Counted from the stretch's first letter, positions 34,973 through 47,124 are shown. The stretch is 64,000 nt of DNA from Oncomelania hupensis (GCA_036898135.1 CM072515.1:66496093-66560092); one strand, 5' to 3'. Notes: generated by a model not told the origin, from the sequence alone. Numbers and translations: made by a program.

Positions 34973-35509
34973 CAAAAAAAAATTCAGTCCATATTCACAA
35001 TAACTTCAACAATTAATGTATTATAATGCTGTTGTTAAAAATCAAATTGCATTATATAATGCTTTTATTTCACATTTGTTACAAATCAATGCAAAGCAAA
35101 ACAAGTTTAATTTCAGGCGTTTATGTTAGGTGTGGGTGAGGAGATGGGAGGAGGAGGCAAACGGAACACATGCACGCTCACATATCCACTCAAAATAAAA
35201 AAAGAGCAATAAATAGGACATCAAAAAGATAACAAAAGTACAATGAGTAATGAAATCTCAAGACAATACTTTAAAACGAAATGCACAAAATTAAAGCAAA
35301 AATAGGAGAGGGCAAGAGAGAGAGAGTACAAACTGTTTCACACATATAACAGAAAATTACTAATTAATACTCATCAAAACTTAAAGGGCAAGGCCCAAGT
35401 GACTATCATGCTGATTATAGAACTCGCAATATTTAACATGAAAATGAGTGTCCAGAAAAAAATAATGGTGGCAATAAAATTAAAATACCGACTTTGATCT
35501 TTCTATGCT

Positions 35510-35632
35510 CTTGACCTTGACCTCCGGTTTCAAATACACTCATGTAATATCAAATAAATACAACTAAAGTTGCATTATGCCCAAAAAACCCCTTGGGATG
35601 ACCTTGACCTTGTGATGACCTTGACCCTCGCG
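35510..35632. promoter_or_regulatory. Cluster of TGACCTTGA nuclear-receptor half-site words
   Basis: TGACCTTGACC occurs at about 35513, 35599 and 35615, with a further CAAGGTCA near 35768. TCAAGGTCA is the extended half-site bound by ERR and NR5A-type receptors, but such words also occur by descent in interspersed repeats. Whether any protein binds here is unknown. Confidence 0.25.
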
Positions 35633-35639
35633 TGATCTC

Positions 35640-36530
35640 TTATGGATGTCTGATCAAATAACCCATTGTTGTTGCATACTATGGGTTAAATAAACAGCCA
35701 TTCCACTGTACGATAACCTTTTTTTTTTTGCATGTTCTCGCAAGGCCTGACATGGCCTTAACCTTCAAGGTCAGCGCACAAAAGTCTCTTCGACAAAGAT
35801 TAACACACTTTGTCATCTTTGAAACGATCTAATACTTTAGTTTGAAAGTCAGCAGGCACACAAATAAGTTTTTTAGGCAACGAAATCAACAATGGTTGCA
35901 TTTAATAATAAAATTTAATTTACCTTCAATAATGGTACAGGACGCACTCAATATAAAAATTTCCAAAATAAAAATTCGATTTTCTTTCCGTCTTCTAATA
36001 GCGATCTCCCTGCTTTTACACCACCTGTTTGAGTGATGGATGTGTATTTGGTGTGTGTGAGGGTGGATGAGACAGGTGAGCGTGTATGTTGCTATAGATC
36101 GCCGCGCTTTGAGCCTGAATGATTTGGGGAAAGGCGCGTATAGCATCCTGTATTATTATTATTATTATTTATTTAAGTTTCCTGTATTTGAAAGTGTCTT
36201 TTTATGTTGGCTCACTCTTCTTTTACCAAACAATCCCTTGCAGCCACTGCAAATAACTAGTCTGTAATTGCCCTGACTTCTTTATCTTAAAAGTTCTTTG
36301 TCTTCATTCTTCAACTGAACATTTTTTTTAAATATATCTCTTCTTTCTTTAAGGCAGTAAAAAACAATTTTGTCTCTGTGTGGAGAAGTTTTGCTGCAGC
36401 TTGCACAGCTTCCTCATATTTATGCTTTCGATTAAGTTAGTTTGGATTGAAATTGTCCACAGTAAACACACGGATTTGAAAGTTTTCTCTTATATCGAGT
36501 CCTCTTTTGGTTTGAAGTTGAAGAGCCTTC
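35640..36530. other. Non-coding stretch
   Basis: No gene supported. ORFs at 35842-36267 lack motifs; a TATTAT run sits at 36151-36170. Confidence 0.45.
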
Positions 36531-36544
36531 AAGCATGGAGTGGT

Positions 36545-36660
36545 CATCAGCCGATCCAACTTCTGGCATGGCTTGATCCTCCTTATCAACCGGTTCTACT
36601 TAAAGCATGGTGAAATCCTGACTCAGACTGCACCCAGCACCAAGCTCGTCAATATCTGGA
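36545..36660 (-). pseudogene. Degenerate third copy of the duplicated exon
   Basis: On the minus strand, CCAGATATTGACGAGC and CAGGATTTCACCATGCTT match the exons at 37437-37544 and 36934-37055. It contains an in-frame TAA and no clean acceptor. A dead relic of exon duplication downstream of the predicted gene. Confidence 0.5.
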
Positions 36661-36768
36661 AGCATACACAAATATTGCAATACCAAAATAAAACCTCAAG
36701 AGCCGTACTAATGAAGCTCAGCTCAGCTATTGAGCTGGCTATTGTTTGATAGTGCGCTTTATAAATCA

Positions 36769-36770
<2 letters not shown>

Positions 36771-36817
<47 letters not shown>

Positions 36818-36890
36818 GTAATAATAATAATAATAATAATATTAATAATTATAATAATTATTATTATTATTATTATTATTACTATAGGTA
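36771..36890. repeat. (AAT)n microsatellite
   Basis: Long ATA/AAT trinucleotide tract that turns into ATTATT near 36860. Confidence 0.95.
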
Positions 36891-36933
36891 GCAAAAGAAT
36901 TGATAAAACTCAAGGATAAAATGCTTACATTTA

Positions 36934-39900
36934 TCAGTCTTCGCCTTGTCTACCGGGCCCAGGTTCAGGTATGGCGTGGTCTTTAGCAGGCGCTAGGCGC
37001 TCCAACTTCAAGCATGATGAATCCTGACCAGACCCAGCCTCAGGCTCGTCAATGTCTGGAACAATACACAAATATTGCACCACCAAAATAAAATTTCTGA
37101 AAAACAGAAAAAATGTTTTAGAAAATCTATAAGCAGTGTAAACTTTGGTAGACAGCTAATGACTATAATGTGTAAAACAAATGAATGCCACACGACACAG
37201 GAATCAATCCCAATGGTGAGTTCAAGCTCTATTTGGTTTTCTCTAAAGTCTCTACTGCGGTATTAGTGTTGACTAAATTCATGATTCAATTACAATTTAA
37301 CTGTAAATATTGCCTGTGCAGTGGTATTGGGTTTCTGAAAGTACGTACTTTAATGGAAGATGAAGTTTTTATCAGTTGTTTTTTTCACTAAGAAGTAAAA
37401 GAACAACTGATAAAAACTTAGAGATAAAAAGCTTACATCTATCATTCTCTTGTCTAGATGGCTCACCTTCAGTTATCGTGTAATCCTTATCAGCTGGTCC
37501 AACTTCAAGCATGGTGCATTCCTGACAAGACCCAGTGTCTGGAACTATACACAAATAAAAAATATGTTACACAAATTATAACTTTAGAATAACAGCAAGG
37601 AAACAAATCTCTGTGGTAGACAGCCAATGACACTTATTTTCTTGTAATTATACATCTGTAGACTAATGCAGCCTAAGGCAAGGAATAGTGTGGGGGGGTG
37701 GGGGGGGGGGTTCAACACACTTAGTGCTGTGTTGATTTTGCACTATCAACACAATCTATGTATTAATAACAGTTGCCTGTAGATTTTTCCAGGGTTATGT
37801 TGTTGGATTATAATAGAATTTGCCTAAAAAAAACTGTTAAAGTTTAAGGGACTAGTACTTCAAAAGTTTACGTGACCCAACAAAATTGAATTGAATGGAA
37901 GAAGTTGAGGCAGCAGTGCAATCGCTGAAGAAAGGGAAGTCAACGGGAGTGGACAACATACCCGCGAAATAGCTACAAGCAGGAGAAGAAGAGATGATTG
38001 ATGCCCTCACCATTATCTGTAACAAGATCTGGCAGAGTGGGGAGTGGCCTACACCATGGACCCAGTCGCTTGTCATCACTCTTCCCAAAAAAGGTAACCT
38101 TCAGGAGTGTGAAAATTACCGCACCATCAGCCTCATCAGCCATCCCAGCAAGGTCCTCCTGAAAATAATACTCAACAGGTTGAAACCCAAAGCTGAACAA
38201 ATCATCGCTGAAGAACAAGCAGGATTCAGGGCAGGGCGAAGTACCACTGAACAGATTTTCAACCTCAGAATAATCTGTGAGAAATACCCACAGCACCAAC
38301 AACATCTATATCATGTGTTCATAGACTTCAAGAAGGCGTTTGACCGAGTCTGGCATGCAGCTCTATGGGCAAAAATGAAAGTGTACAACATCAGGCCTAA
38401 AATTATTAAAGTCATCAAAAGCCTGTATGACAAGGCTACCATTGCAGTCCTCCATAACAGCGTCATCGGGAACTGGTTTAGAACAACAATCGGTGTGCGT
38501 CAAGGATGCCTACTCTCTCCAACACTCTTCGGATGAGAGTATAAACCGAGGTCTAGTCTGTGTCGCATACATTCCATCATAACGGACTTTAAAGATCCTG
38601 ACGCTCATGTACTAGACGGGTGAGTGCCGGTGACAAGAAAACACCCAGCATGCACCTAGGTCCTTCTCCCCCATCCCTGGCTGCCCAGGATTGTGCTCAG
38701 TTGTCCGGGCGTCAGACCATGCGCCCAAAGGCTGCGGGTGGGCGTCTCGGGCGGCTTGAGTTAGATCCTGTATCGGCCAGCGCCTTGAGCAGCTCTTGAG
38801 CTGGAAAAGCGCTATATAAGAACGATTAAATAAATAAAATAAATAAATAAACACTCTTCAACATCTTCCTAGAGAGCATCATGTCAGATGCTCTTGCAGA
38901 TCACAAAGTCACAGTCAGCATAGGGGATAGAGCAATCTCCAATCTTCGTTTTCCGGATGACATTGATGGATTGGCTGGAGAGGAACAATAACTTGTACAG
39001 CTGGTACAGAGGCTTGACACCACCTCCAGAGCTTATGGAATAAAAATAAGTGCAGAGAAGACCAAAAGGATGACCAACAACACCAATGGCATCAACACGG
39101 ACATCAAAGTCCAAGGCCAATCCCTTAACAGTGCATAGCTTCAAATATTTGGGAGTCATTGTGTCAGAAAATGGGTCCCGACAGGAAGTCCTCTCCAGGA
39201 TCGCACAAACAGCTGCTGCACTGACAAGATTGAAGCCCATTTGGAAAGACAGGACCATCATCTACATTCCAAAGTGAGACTGCTGAGCTCCCTTGTCATC
39301 TCCATCTTCCTATATGCTTGTGAAGCACGGACCCTCACAGCAGATCTCCAACGAAGAATACAAAGCATGGAGATGAGGGGCTACAGAAGACTTCTGGGCA
39401 TTTCCTATACCCAACACATCACCAACGACGAAGTTCGACAGACCATCACACAAGCCATTGGACAACACGATGACCTGCTCACAGTGGTGAAGAAACGGAA
39501 ACTACGATGGTATGGCCACGTCACCAGATCATCAGGCCTTGCAAAGACCATTCTGCAAGGAACAGTGCAAGGAGGTAGAAGAAGAGGGAGACCGAAAAAG
39601 AGGTGGGAGGACAACATTCGAGAATGGACTGGTTTGACACTAAGCGAAGCCATCAGGGCTGCTGAGGACAGAGAAAGATGGAGTATGCTGGTTAAACGAT
39701 CATATGTGGTGCCCCTACGACCTCCGGTTTACGGGACAGGATAGGATAGGAATGGACCAATAGCAGAAGGAAAAGAAAGATGCATTAAAAGAAGAAGTTT
39801 ACCTTCATCTGTCTTCTCTTGTCCTGAATGTGAAGGCCTATCTTCAGGCAAGGTGCAATCCATATTAATTCTGGAGTTTTCTATACTGTCATCAACCTCA

Positions 39901-42649
39901 GCTGTGTTAGATTTTGTAGAAGCTGAAATATAGAGAAAAATAAATAGTACTACTTATATATTAGTAGTAACATTACAAGCCACAGTAGCACTTGTGTAGT
40001 ACTTAGCACAATGGTTTACAGACTGTGAAGTCCTGGGTTTGAACCCGCAAAGGTGATAGGATTTTGTTGCTCAGACAAACCTCAACTGTGGAAGGGGCGT
40101 GCTGTGGACCCAATGGGAATGCTGTTGCCACACAAGTGTGACTCATCCACGTTACAGATGCAACATTGAGGATGATAATTATATCATTTCGGGAAAGATT
40201 GAATTTATTCACACAAAATCGCTGGTCATCGCAGTTCGGTAGTTGTTAATTCTGATGTTTTATAAAGCACACAAGAATTATACAGATGTTTTTATTAGAT
40301 AATAAACTGTTATCTGGATACGATTTATAAATTATTAAAAAAAAACTACAAATGAACAGTTTCCAGTAATGGCATTGCTAATCGGTTAATAAATAGAGTG
40401 ACATGATGATAACACAGCAATATATATAATCACAAAAAATGGAAGGGAGAAGGGGACGAGTGGGGGTGGTCACTCCAAAGCTAGGTTAACACAAGACCAA
40501 TGTAGACTAATAATATTTATTAATTAATTAATGAGTAAATGTGGGGTTTGTTTGTTTGCTTGTTTGTTTGTTTTTACAGAAAAGACCTAGAGCACTTTTA
40601 AAAATGTTCACCTGTCGGTCTGGTGATAATTTTTGAAGTAATTTCTTTGACATTATCTGAAATTGTAAACAGATTTAAATAATATAATGAGAAACAAAAA
40701 GACCGAGATGACAAACAATACCGTTCCAAGGAATCAACAACACTCCGGACCATATAAAAACAAAAACAATTCAAATATTAGTCATAATATATCAGTTTTG
40801 ATGTAAATTTACAGTATTCCTTTTTTTTTTTAATTCCTCCTGAGTTCTGAAACAAATGTAATTATTTTATAAGCTTGGAAATACATCGTTCTTCCACTTC
40901 GTTGCAGGCGACAAAATGTATAGGTGATAATGTATAGGCAGCCCTAGGTAAGCATTCACAGAGTTCTTTGCTTATGGTGATTGCCTCAGCGAAGGACAGT
41001 TTTATGTTATGTTGTTGTTGCTGTTTATTTTATCCCTTTCTATCGGGAAACTCTGGTCCGCCTACCATGGCGAAGGCGTAGTCGTCGCAGCCTGTGGCAC
41101 GCCCGAACCCAACCTTTCTAACATTATTTGTGATTTTTTTGTTTTTAAATTTTGCTGGGGGAGCAAACGGAGTACCCGGATAAAACCCCCGAGACGTTGC
41201 CCGAGTCGAAAGTAAATAATATTCGGAGAAACATAACGCCCAGATGCTGGATCGAACCCAAACTTGTCAGGCACCATTAGTTTCTGGCTTGTGGACAAGG
41301 CAAGTTAGTCACACCTTAGCCCACTTGGCCACAACGTTCGTTTGTTATAGCAGTTCAACGGTAAAATCCCGGCAAAATTGTGTATGTTCATGATTTTAAA
41401 TCTGAATATTAATATTGATTTTTAAAAATGTGTTGCCTAGTTTAAGCTGAGATCAAAGTCGCGTACTTGCCGCTATGGAGTAAGATGGCAGTCTTTAGGG
41501 TCCGATGCATAGCAGCAGACTTCAATTGCGGAAAGTTACAAACTTTGAAGTTATAAACTTTCAAATAGTTGCGAACTACAGTAGAGCGCTATGCACATAT
41601 CCAACCCATCTGTTGACTAAGAAGTTCTGACGTACCTGATATTTTTAGGCATGGGAATCTCCGATAAATAAATGAATAAATAATGACATATTAACATCGA
41701 AAACAAAGTGACGTCAATCTTATGTAATTTTATCATAATTAAAGTCAACTTTATGCGATGACTGTGTATGAAATATTATGATTGTAATGTTTATTGAAAA
41801 TGTCAAACAGGACTATAACTGAAAGATTTCGCTATTATTCAATAGTCAATTAAAAAAAAAAAACACTTTGAACAGTATGAATGTTATGTGGAATATATTG
41901 TTGCACTGCAGTCATGAATGATATGTTTTATAGTTGTATTATTTTTGCAAATGTAAACAATATCCTTGAAAGCATGTGTCAGGTACAGCCAGTGGCGTAT
42001 CACCGGAGTACAACAACTGCAACAATGGGCTGATGACCTATTTCTTGCAAGGGGGAAATTCGATGCTGTCTAGCACATTGGCTAGCTCTAAAATCATGTT
42101 CTCGGCAATCAGTATCTTTTTAGAAATTGACTATTATACCACACCTCATATGGATGTGTTATGTCTCTAAATACTCGATTTCTTTGAAGCAATCGGCGAT
42201 TTTGCTGCCTACACGAAAGAACGCACGCCATGTTTGCTTTCGCGTAGTTACTAACTTCGAGCTCGTAGTCCACTTCCGATGTAGACTCCCGTAGTTTGTA
42301 ACTTAGGTGCAGCCTACTCGCTCATGCATTACGAACTACCGCTCAAAGTTCGTAACTTGCGAACTAGTTGATAACTTCGTGTGAAGTCTACCGCTATGCA
42401 TTGGGCCAAAATATTTCGTAGATCTACAACTGAAGTCTTAAAAAACAGTTGTAGGACTAGCCGATCAATAACAACCCAAAATGTCCAGGTTAATAAGCAT
42501 AGCCGGTGTGTTTGATCATAACAATGCACTGATAGATTATAAAACAGATTAAAATTAAGAAACTGTACTAAAAAGCATCACTTACTTGTGTATTTCATCC
42601 TCACAAATCCAAGCGTAAACGCAAGCGCCCAGAAAGGAAATGACATCAT
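36934..42649 (-). CDS. Predicted five-exon gene of unknown function (about 152 aa)
   Basis: Minus-strand exons 42649-42586, 40656-40612, 39922-39803, 37544-37437 and 37055-36934 join in one frame; every junction is phase 1 and the total is 459 nt including TGA. Donors are GTAAGT, GTGAAC, GTAAAC and GTAAGC. Acceptors are TTTCAG, TTTCAG, GTATAG and TTCCAG. Exon 1 begins MMSFPFWALAFTLGFVRM, a hydrophobic segment that could be a signal peptide or anchor; an upstream in-frame ATG at 42712 would make it internal. The rest is short, polar, Glu/Pro/Thr-rich, with only a few cysteines. Exons 4 and 5 are duplicates of each other; exon 5 has lost the ancestral acceptor (TG instead of AG) and would use one 6 nt downstream. 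Function unknown; expression unproven. Confidence 0.45.
37895..39749 (+). pseudogene. RTE-like LINE, 5'-truncated copy in intron 3 of the predicted gene
   Basis: Same family as LINE A and B, starting in the linker (EEVEAAVQSLKKGKS) and running to the GATAGG tail. It holds the whole RT including motif A (YHVFIDFKKAFDRVWHAALW at about 38308-38367), absent or broken in A and B. It is interrupted by a SINE at 38531-38849 and by several frameshifts, and has FPDDID where other copies have FADDID. GAATGGA repeats at both ends (37893-37899, 39750-39756) as a likely target duplication. It is antisense to the predicted gene. Confidence 0.85.
38531..38849 (+). mobile_element. Full-length SINE nested in the LINE
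   Basis: 319 bp flanked by AACACTCTTC at 38521-38530 and 38850-38859; the LINE reads through as CCAACACTCTTCAACATC elsewhere. It ends GCGCTATATAAGAACG plus a TAAATAAA tail. No clear tRNA head was seen at its 5' end. The family also occurs at 3728 and 20572. Confidence 0.85.
39990..40190 (+). repeat. Possible tRNA-derived SINE in intron 2
   Basis: TACTTAGCACAATGG and GGGTTTGAACCCG are spaced like pol III A and B boxes, followed by about 130 bp of unrelated body. No second copy in the window supports it. Confidence 0.35.
41009..41340 (-). repeat. SINE with tRNA-like head (CCGGGTACTCCGG family), third copy
   Basis: Diverged relative of 4610-4985: minus strand GTTGTGGCCAAGTGGGC head, GGGTTCGATCC B box, ACTCCG box and A-rich tail equivalent at the left. 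It lies in intron 1 of the predicted gene. Confidence 0.75.
41498..42407. mobile_element. MITE-like element with about 26-bp inverted termini
   Basis: The left end GGGTCCGATGCATAGCAGCA and the inverse of the right end GGCCCAATGCATAGCGGTA agree over about 26 bp with few mismatches, followed inward by further inverted similarity (AAGTTACAAACTTTG against AAGTTACGAACTTTG). A possible TTA flank on the left would suit PIF/Harbinger, but the right flank does not confirm it. No ORF of note. Confidence 0.5.
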
Positions 42650-42712
42650 CACGCAAACGAAGCCACATTGGTCAGAGAGAGCGCTCTCTCTCTCAAACAA
42701 AGATATAGACAT

Positions 42713-43142
42713 TTGGGTCCAAAGCAGAGGTAATTTCTTGGTAACATAAAACTATTAAACACACAGACTTCAAACTTTAATATTGTGTCAGTTCGTATTA
42801 GAATTGAAAAAAGAACTAATTTCACAAAGATATAGATCTTCTTTAAAAAGTTAATGCCAAAAATACAGTGGTCAACATAATGAAAACTTTTACTGTGGTC
42901 GCCATAAATGGTCATATACAAAGTGTAATTTTTCCCATTCATGTTTATTCTCAAATTAAATTTCAGTAGCGGTCAAGGACGGTCGACACTGGATCCTCAA
43001 TAGCGCAAACTACTATCTTTCCCTGGTAATTGGTTTAGCCGGCAGAGGCAAAAACATTAGGTTGACCGATTTTGGTCGCCTTAAAGAAGCCCTGCAGTAA
43101 AAGTATCATTTAGGTAGACATTTTGTCGACCCAACCGCACCT

Positions 43143-43146
<4 letters not shown>
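42713..43146. other. Non-coding stretch upstream of predicted gene
   Basis: A palindromic GAGAGAGAGCGCTCTCTCTC lies at about 42675-42697, between the two candidate start codons. The ORF 42649-42954 has no motif. If the predicted gene is real, its promoter should be here. Confidence 0.35.

Positions 43147-43224
<78 letters not shown>
43147..43224. repeat. (TA)n microsatellite
   Basis: TA tract with one GA interruption near 43186. Confidence 0.95.
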
Positions 43225-43225
<1 letters not shown>

Positions 43226-43801
43226 CAATATTAATTATAATAACCTGAATACAACAAGGCATATAGACAATAATTAATATTGATATCGGGTGTTATAAAA
43301 AAACTTTCAAACAGTTAATCTGCCCTGAAGAAGGTTTTTAAAAGCTGAAAGTTTGGCAAAATCAAGAATATACAAATTGAGGGATAACATTTTTTCATTA
43401 CAAAGTGTTGTATTGTATGTGTTATTCTTATTGTATTCAGGAGACAAACATACCGCCGGTGGTAGTGTGGAGCAAGCAGCTGGAGTGATAATATATTTTA
43501 TTATATATAACTTTTGGAAATAAATACCTGCTTAGAATTATTTACAGTTATACTATCTATAGTGAGTTGTTCCTGTTGCTGACAGAGTAATGCCCCTCTC
43601 CCTCTCTTCTACCCGCCACCCACCACACAGCTGATATTTCAGTGATATGTAATCCAATTTACCCATTAAACGCATCTTTTGATAGGCATTGAACTCCTTT
43701 TGAATCTCTTTATCATATTTAGGCTCCTTTTCGCTCTCTTATTTCCATTTTCGCTCTTTGTCTAATTTAGTGGTACTTTCTGTCTCACAGTAATGTCCCT
43801 T

Positions 43802-45108
43802 CACGGCAGTGCATTCAAGTACTTTTTGACTGCGTCTAAAAACTCCCTTAGTTCCGCCTCGTAGGGTCCCTTAACGCAGGCTGGACTGCTTATAACCTGC
43901 TGAGAGATGGCCAGCGACCCACAGCACAAGCTATGCAACTGGCACTCGCCTGGAAGCTTATAATTACTTTAACCGCGCGCCAAGCTCGGTACTGTATAGG
44001 GCCAGGAAGGGGGCTGGCGGGCGGCTGCGCTACATGCAATTGAGTGCCTATTGCTTGCACCATTAGGACCACGAGACTTTCGTAAATTCGCTTCTATTAC
44101 AGAGGCCAACAACCAAACACAAGAAAATATTTTATAATGTCGACCACATCACCAGAAAGTTCAAACTGTGTACTAAGTGACTTCAAATGGTGAACATTGT
44201 AGAAAGGATTTAAATGTGCAGTGTTCCCTCCACACACAAAATATGAGAGTCCTTGGGACTCCCAGGTATAAAATTTTAAGAGTCCTTGTGCAAATGTTGA
44301 GAGTCCCCAGATTGGTGGATGAACGGGTTTTGGGCCCAGTCAACCAAGTCAGAAGTGACATGATCGTGTATGATAGAATCAAAAAAAGGATTAACGAAGA
44401 TTTCTTTTGTTCAGTGAATGTATTGCTTGGAGGAAGTTTACAATGCGCGCGCATGCGATTTTTAAGGACGACAACTCCCGACACAATCTTTAATCGTCTG
44501 CAATGGCAGTCTCAGTTGGGTTCTGATTCTGATTATGCCGTGAATTAGTTCGCCACTCGATGGTCGTATTTATGACTTCAGCGATTCCAAAAAAATGTGT
44601 GCGTCCACAGGACGCACACATGCAAATTTTCCTGCGTCATTTTTCATATTTTGTGCGTAATTGACGCACTACTGTGCGTAATCGGGAACACTGATGTGTA
44701 ATTAAAACGCGTATATACACTAGATCGAAAACCGGTCCGTTGCAAGGCAATGAAGGGCCGATCAGTACACACGGTCAAATCGACTAAAATATAAGACAAA
44801 CGAAATGGTATTCTGATATTTAGTTTATGCTAACACAACACACAGATATGAAAGTAACAAAAATGCAAAAGGACTACCACAATACAAACGATATTTCACA
44901 TAATATGATCAATTCTATAGCACAGAGTTAGAGAATGATATCCACTCAGTCGTACGCCGTTCTTTGTCTAGTATGTTAGCGTGCAGCGTGGGAAGCGAGA
45001 CTGCAGGCATGATATGAGGCTAGCCGGCTGGCTGCAGGGCTTGCCAGCTATAATTAGCCGAGTAGCTCCACTGGAAAGTCCTTTCCAGTGAAAAAAAGCA
45101 CAGGCGTG
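43802..45108. mobile_element. DNA element with CAC...GTG termini and 4-bp TSD
   Basis: The host repeat reads GTCCCTTGACAATTG. Here CCTT is duplicated (43798-43801, 45109-45112) around 1,307 bp that begins CACGGCAGTGC and ends GCACAGGCGTG. The ends pair at 8 of 11 positions. CAC termini with a 4-bp duplication recall the CMC (CACTA/Chapaev) superfamily, but no transposase is present. Class assignment is tentative. Confidence 0.5.
44219..44693. mobile_element. Nested hAT-like MITE
   Basis: Perfect 10-bp inverted termini CAGTGTTCCC and GGGAACACTG, flanked by ATGTG at 44214-44218 and 44694-44698. The 5-bp duplication matches that of the hAT at 12263. It contains many GTGCGT words near its right end. 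The ORF at 44177-44548 merely crosses it and is not a gene. Confidence 0.7.
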
Positions 45109-45944
45109 CCTTGACAATTGCCACCGCCCAAATCGGACGCATCAAGCTGATTTTTCAGTGATATGCAATCCAGCGTACCTATTAAAACCATGTTTTGATA
45201 TGCATTAGATTCCTTTTTAATCCCTTTTGCTTATTTTTGCTTTTATCCGCTATTTTAATTCCCTTTTCGCTCCTTTATTTCATTTTTTCCTCGTCTTGGC
45301 GACTCTTAACGGAAATTCCCGAATCGAACCGTTTACTGGGCTGATGTTTCAGTGATACTCAATGCAATTTACCCATTAAACGCATCTTTTGATAGGTATT
45401 GAAATCCTTTTGAATCTCTTTTGCATATTTAGGGTCCTTTTCGCTCTCTTATTTCCAATTTCGCTCATTTTATTCCCGGTTTTGTCAAACTGGCTTGTAT
45501 AAAAAAAATTTCTGTCTCGGAGTAGTGTCCCTTCACATACTTTGCCTCCAAATCTGACGCATCAAGCTGATTTATCAGTGATATGCAATCCAATGTACCA
45601 ATTAAAACCATGTTTTGATATTCATTGAAAGCCTTTTTAATCAATTTTGCTTATTATGTGTCATTTTTGCTTTTTTAATCCCCTTTTCGCGCTTAACATT
45701 CCTCTTTTCGCTGGTCTTGGATCGATGAGCTCCATTACAAAGGGAAATCCCCGAATCGATCGAGCAAATTTTTCATAATTAATCAATAATTCTTTATTTA
45801 ACCACTTCTTTTAATACGTGTGGAGCTTAATTAGGCTTCTGTTTGCTATTTTGGGGTCCTTTTCGCTTGTTTTTGCTCTTTGGGTTCCCCTTTTCGCTGT
45901 CCTTTTCGCTCTTTTCGTATTTTCTGTACACCCAAAAAAACCTA

Positions 45945-46019
45945 AGAATGCATGATATCCTAAAAGTACAACTGAAGGTACCTGTCACAAGCTGAAATTA
46001 AAAATGATAATTGATATAT

Positions 46020-46052
<33 letters not shown>

Positions 46053-46199
46053 ACCACAGCTAGTTGTGTTGTAAATTTGTTAGCATTGTGTTCTAAGATA
46101 TTTACTAGCTTTTCAAGTTTGTTTCCCTTGTATTTGGAATCTGCGTAGAATTCATGCTTAAAAATATTATATATTTTATTGTAACAATTACAAGCATAC
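45945..46199. other. Intronic or intergenic AT-rich DNA
   Basis: Poly(A) tract at about 46027-46048. No coding potential seen. Confidence 0.4.
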
Positions 46200-46399
46200 C
46201 TTATTCAAAAGATGATTTGTAATGGCTTCACTGGCTTCATGCACCACATTGAGGACGGTGGATTTGCTGACATTAAACAGAATTCCAACTTCTCTCATAC
46301 AGCTTGTGTTGCTGATGTACATCAGAAATATCAGAAGCTTGGTGTCTGGTAGCAAAGGCCGATTACCCCCCCACAACATCTTTCTGTAAATAAATCCAT

Positions 46400-47124
46400 A
46401 AAAAATCCAGCAGTGTCTGAAAAGTGTGCCTGCACACAAAAGTGTAATTTGTTTATTTACCATGCAACACAATAAACATTGTTATTAATAGTATCATGCT
46501 CATTCAATAACTTTAAAAAAAAGTTACTTCACTTCCTAAAGATCTTAGTCTTTCTAATTAAAAATCACACACAGAGAGATAAAACACAATGCAAAGTTAA
46601 AAACAGACGAGAGAGAGAGAGACAGAGAGATATTCAAATTTATTAAACATTTAGAAACTTTCTCAATAAACTGTCGATGATTTGGTTGGTAAAAATGGTT
46701 AGGTCTTATTTGAAATTGTGATGTCTTCCTCATGTTACATATTGAGTTCACCCAATGTCCCATTTGCTATGCCTTGTTTTCAGTTTCCAACTGCACTTTA
46801 GGTTCCAGGAGAAGGCAATACAATACAAATAAAGTAATATTAATGTTGTTCCATTGCTCCCCCGCCACAACTAAACCTGAGTTTAAAAATTATAGAAAGA
46901 ACACTAAATAAAAATACATTGTATTTGTATTTTAAGTGTTAATTGCCTTGACGGAAAGTACCCCAAAACTATAATCTTCAAACCCATGTTAAATCGTTGC
47001 AGGGAGTATTGTGCACATTGTCCAAATATTTATCATCATCATCATTATTGTCGGAATGCAAACTAAAAGCCATTATTTAGCCCACGTTGTATATTATATA
47101 AGAACAACTTATAACTATATGACC
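46400..47124. other. Intron of the HARBI1-like gene
   Basis: GAGAGAGACAGAGAGA microsatellite at about 46607-46630 and ATC/ATT repeats near 47030. No exon was recognised. Confidence 0.4.

Larger units (their letters stand above)
43353..45931 (-). repeat. GCGAAAA-rich interspersed repeat, minus-strand copy, split
   Basis: Reverse-complement relative of 1596-2853, diverged and with both ends at equivalent words. It is interrupted by the 1.3-kb element at 43802-45108. The internal 411-bp near-duplication is visible here too. Confidence 0.7.

Noticed and set aside
44177..44548. 123-codon ORF
   Set aside because: It crosses the left end of the hAT-like MITE at 44219, so host and MITE sequence are mixed in one frame.
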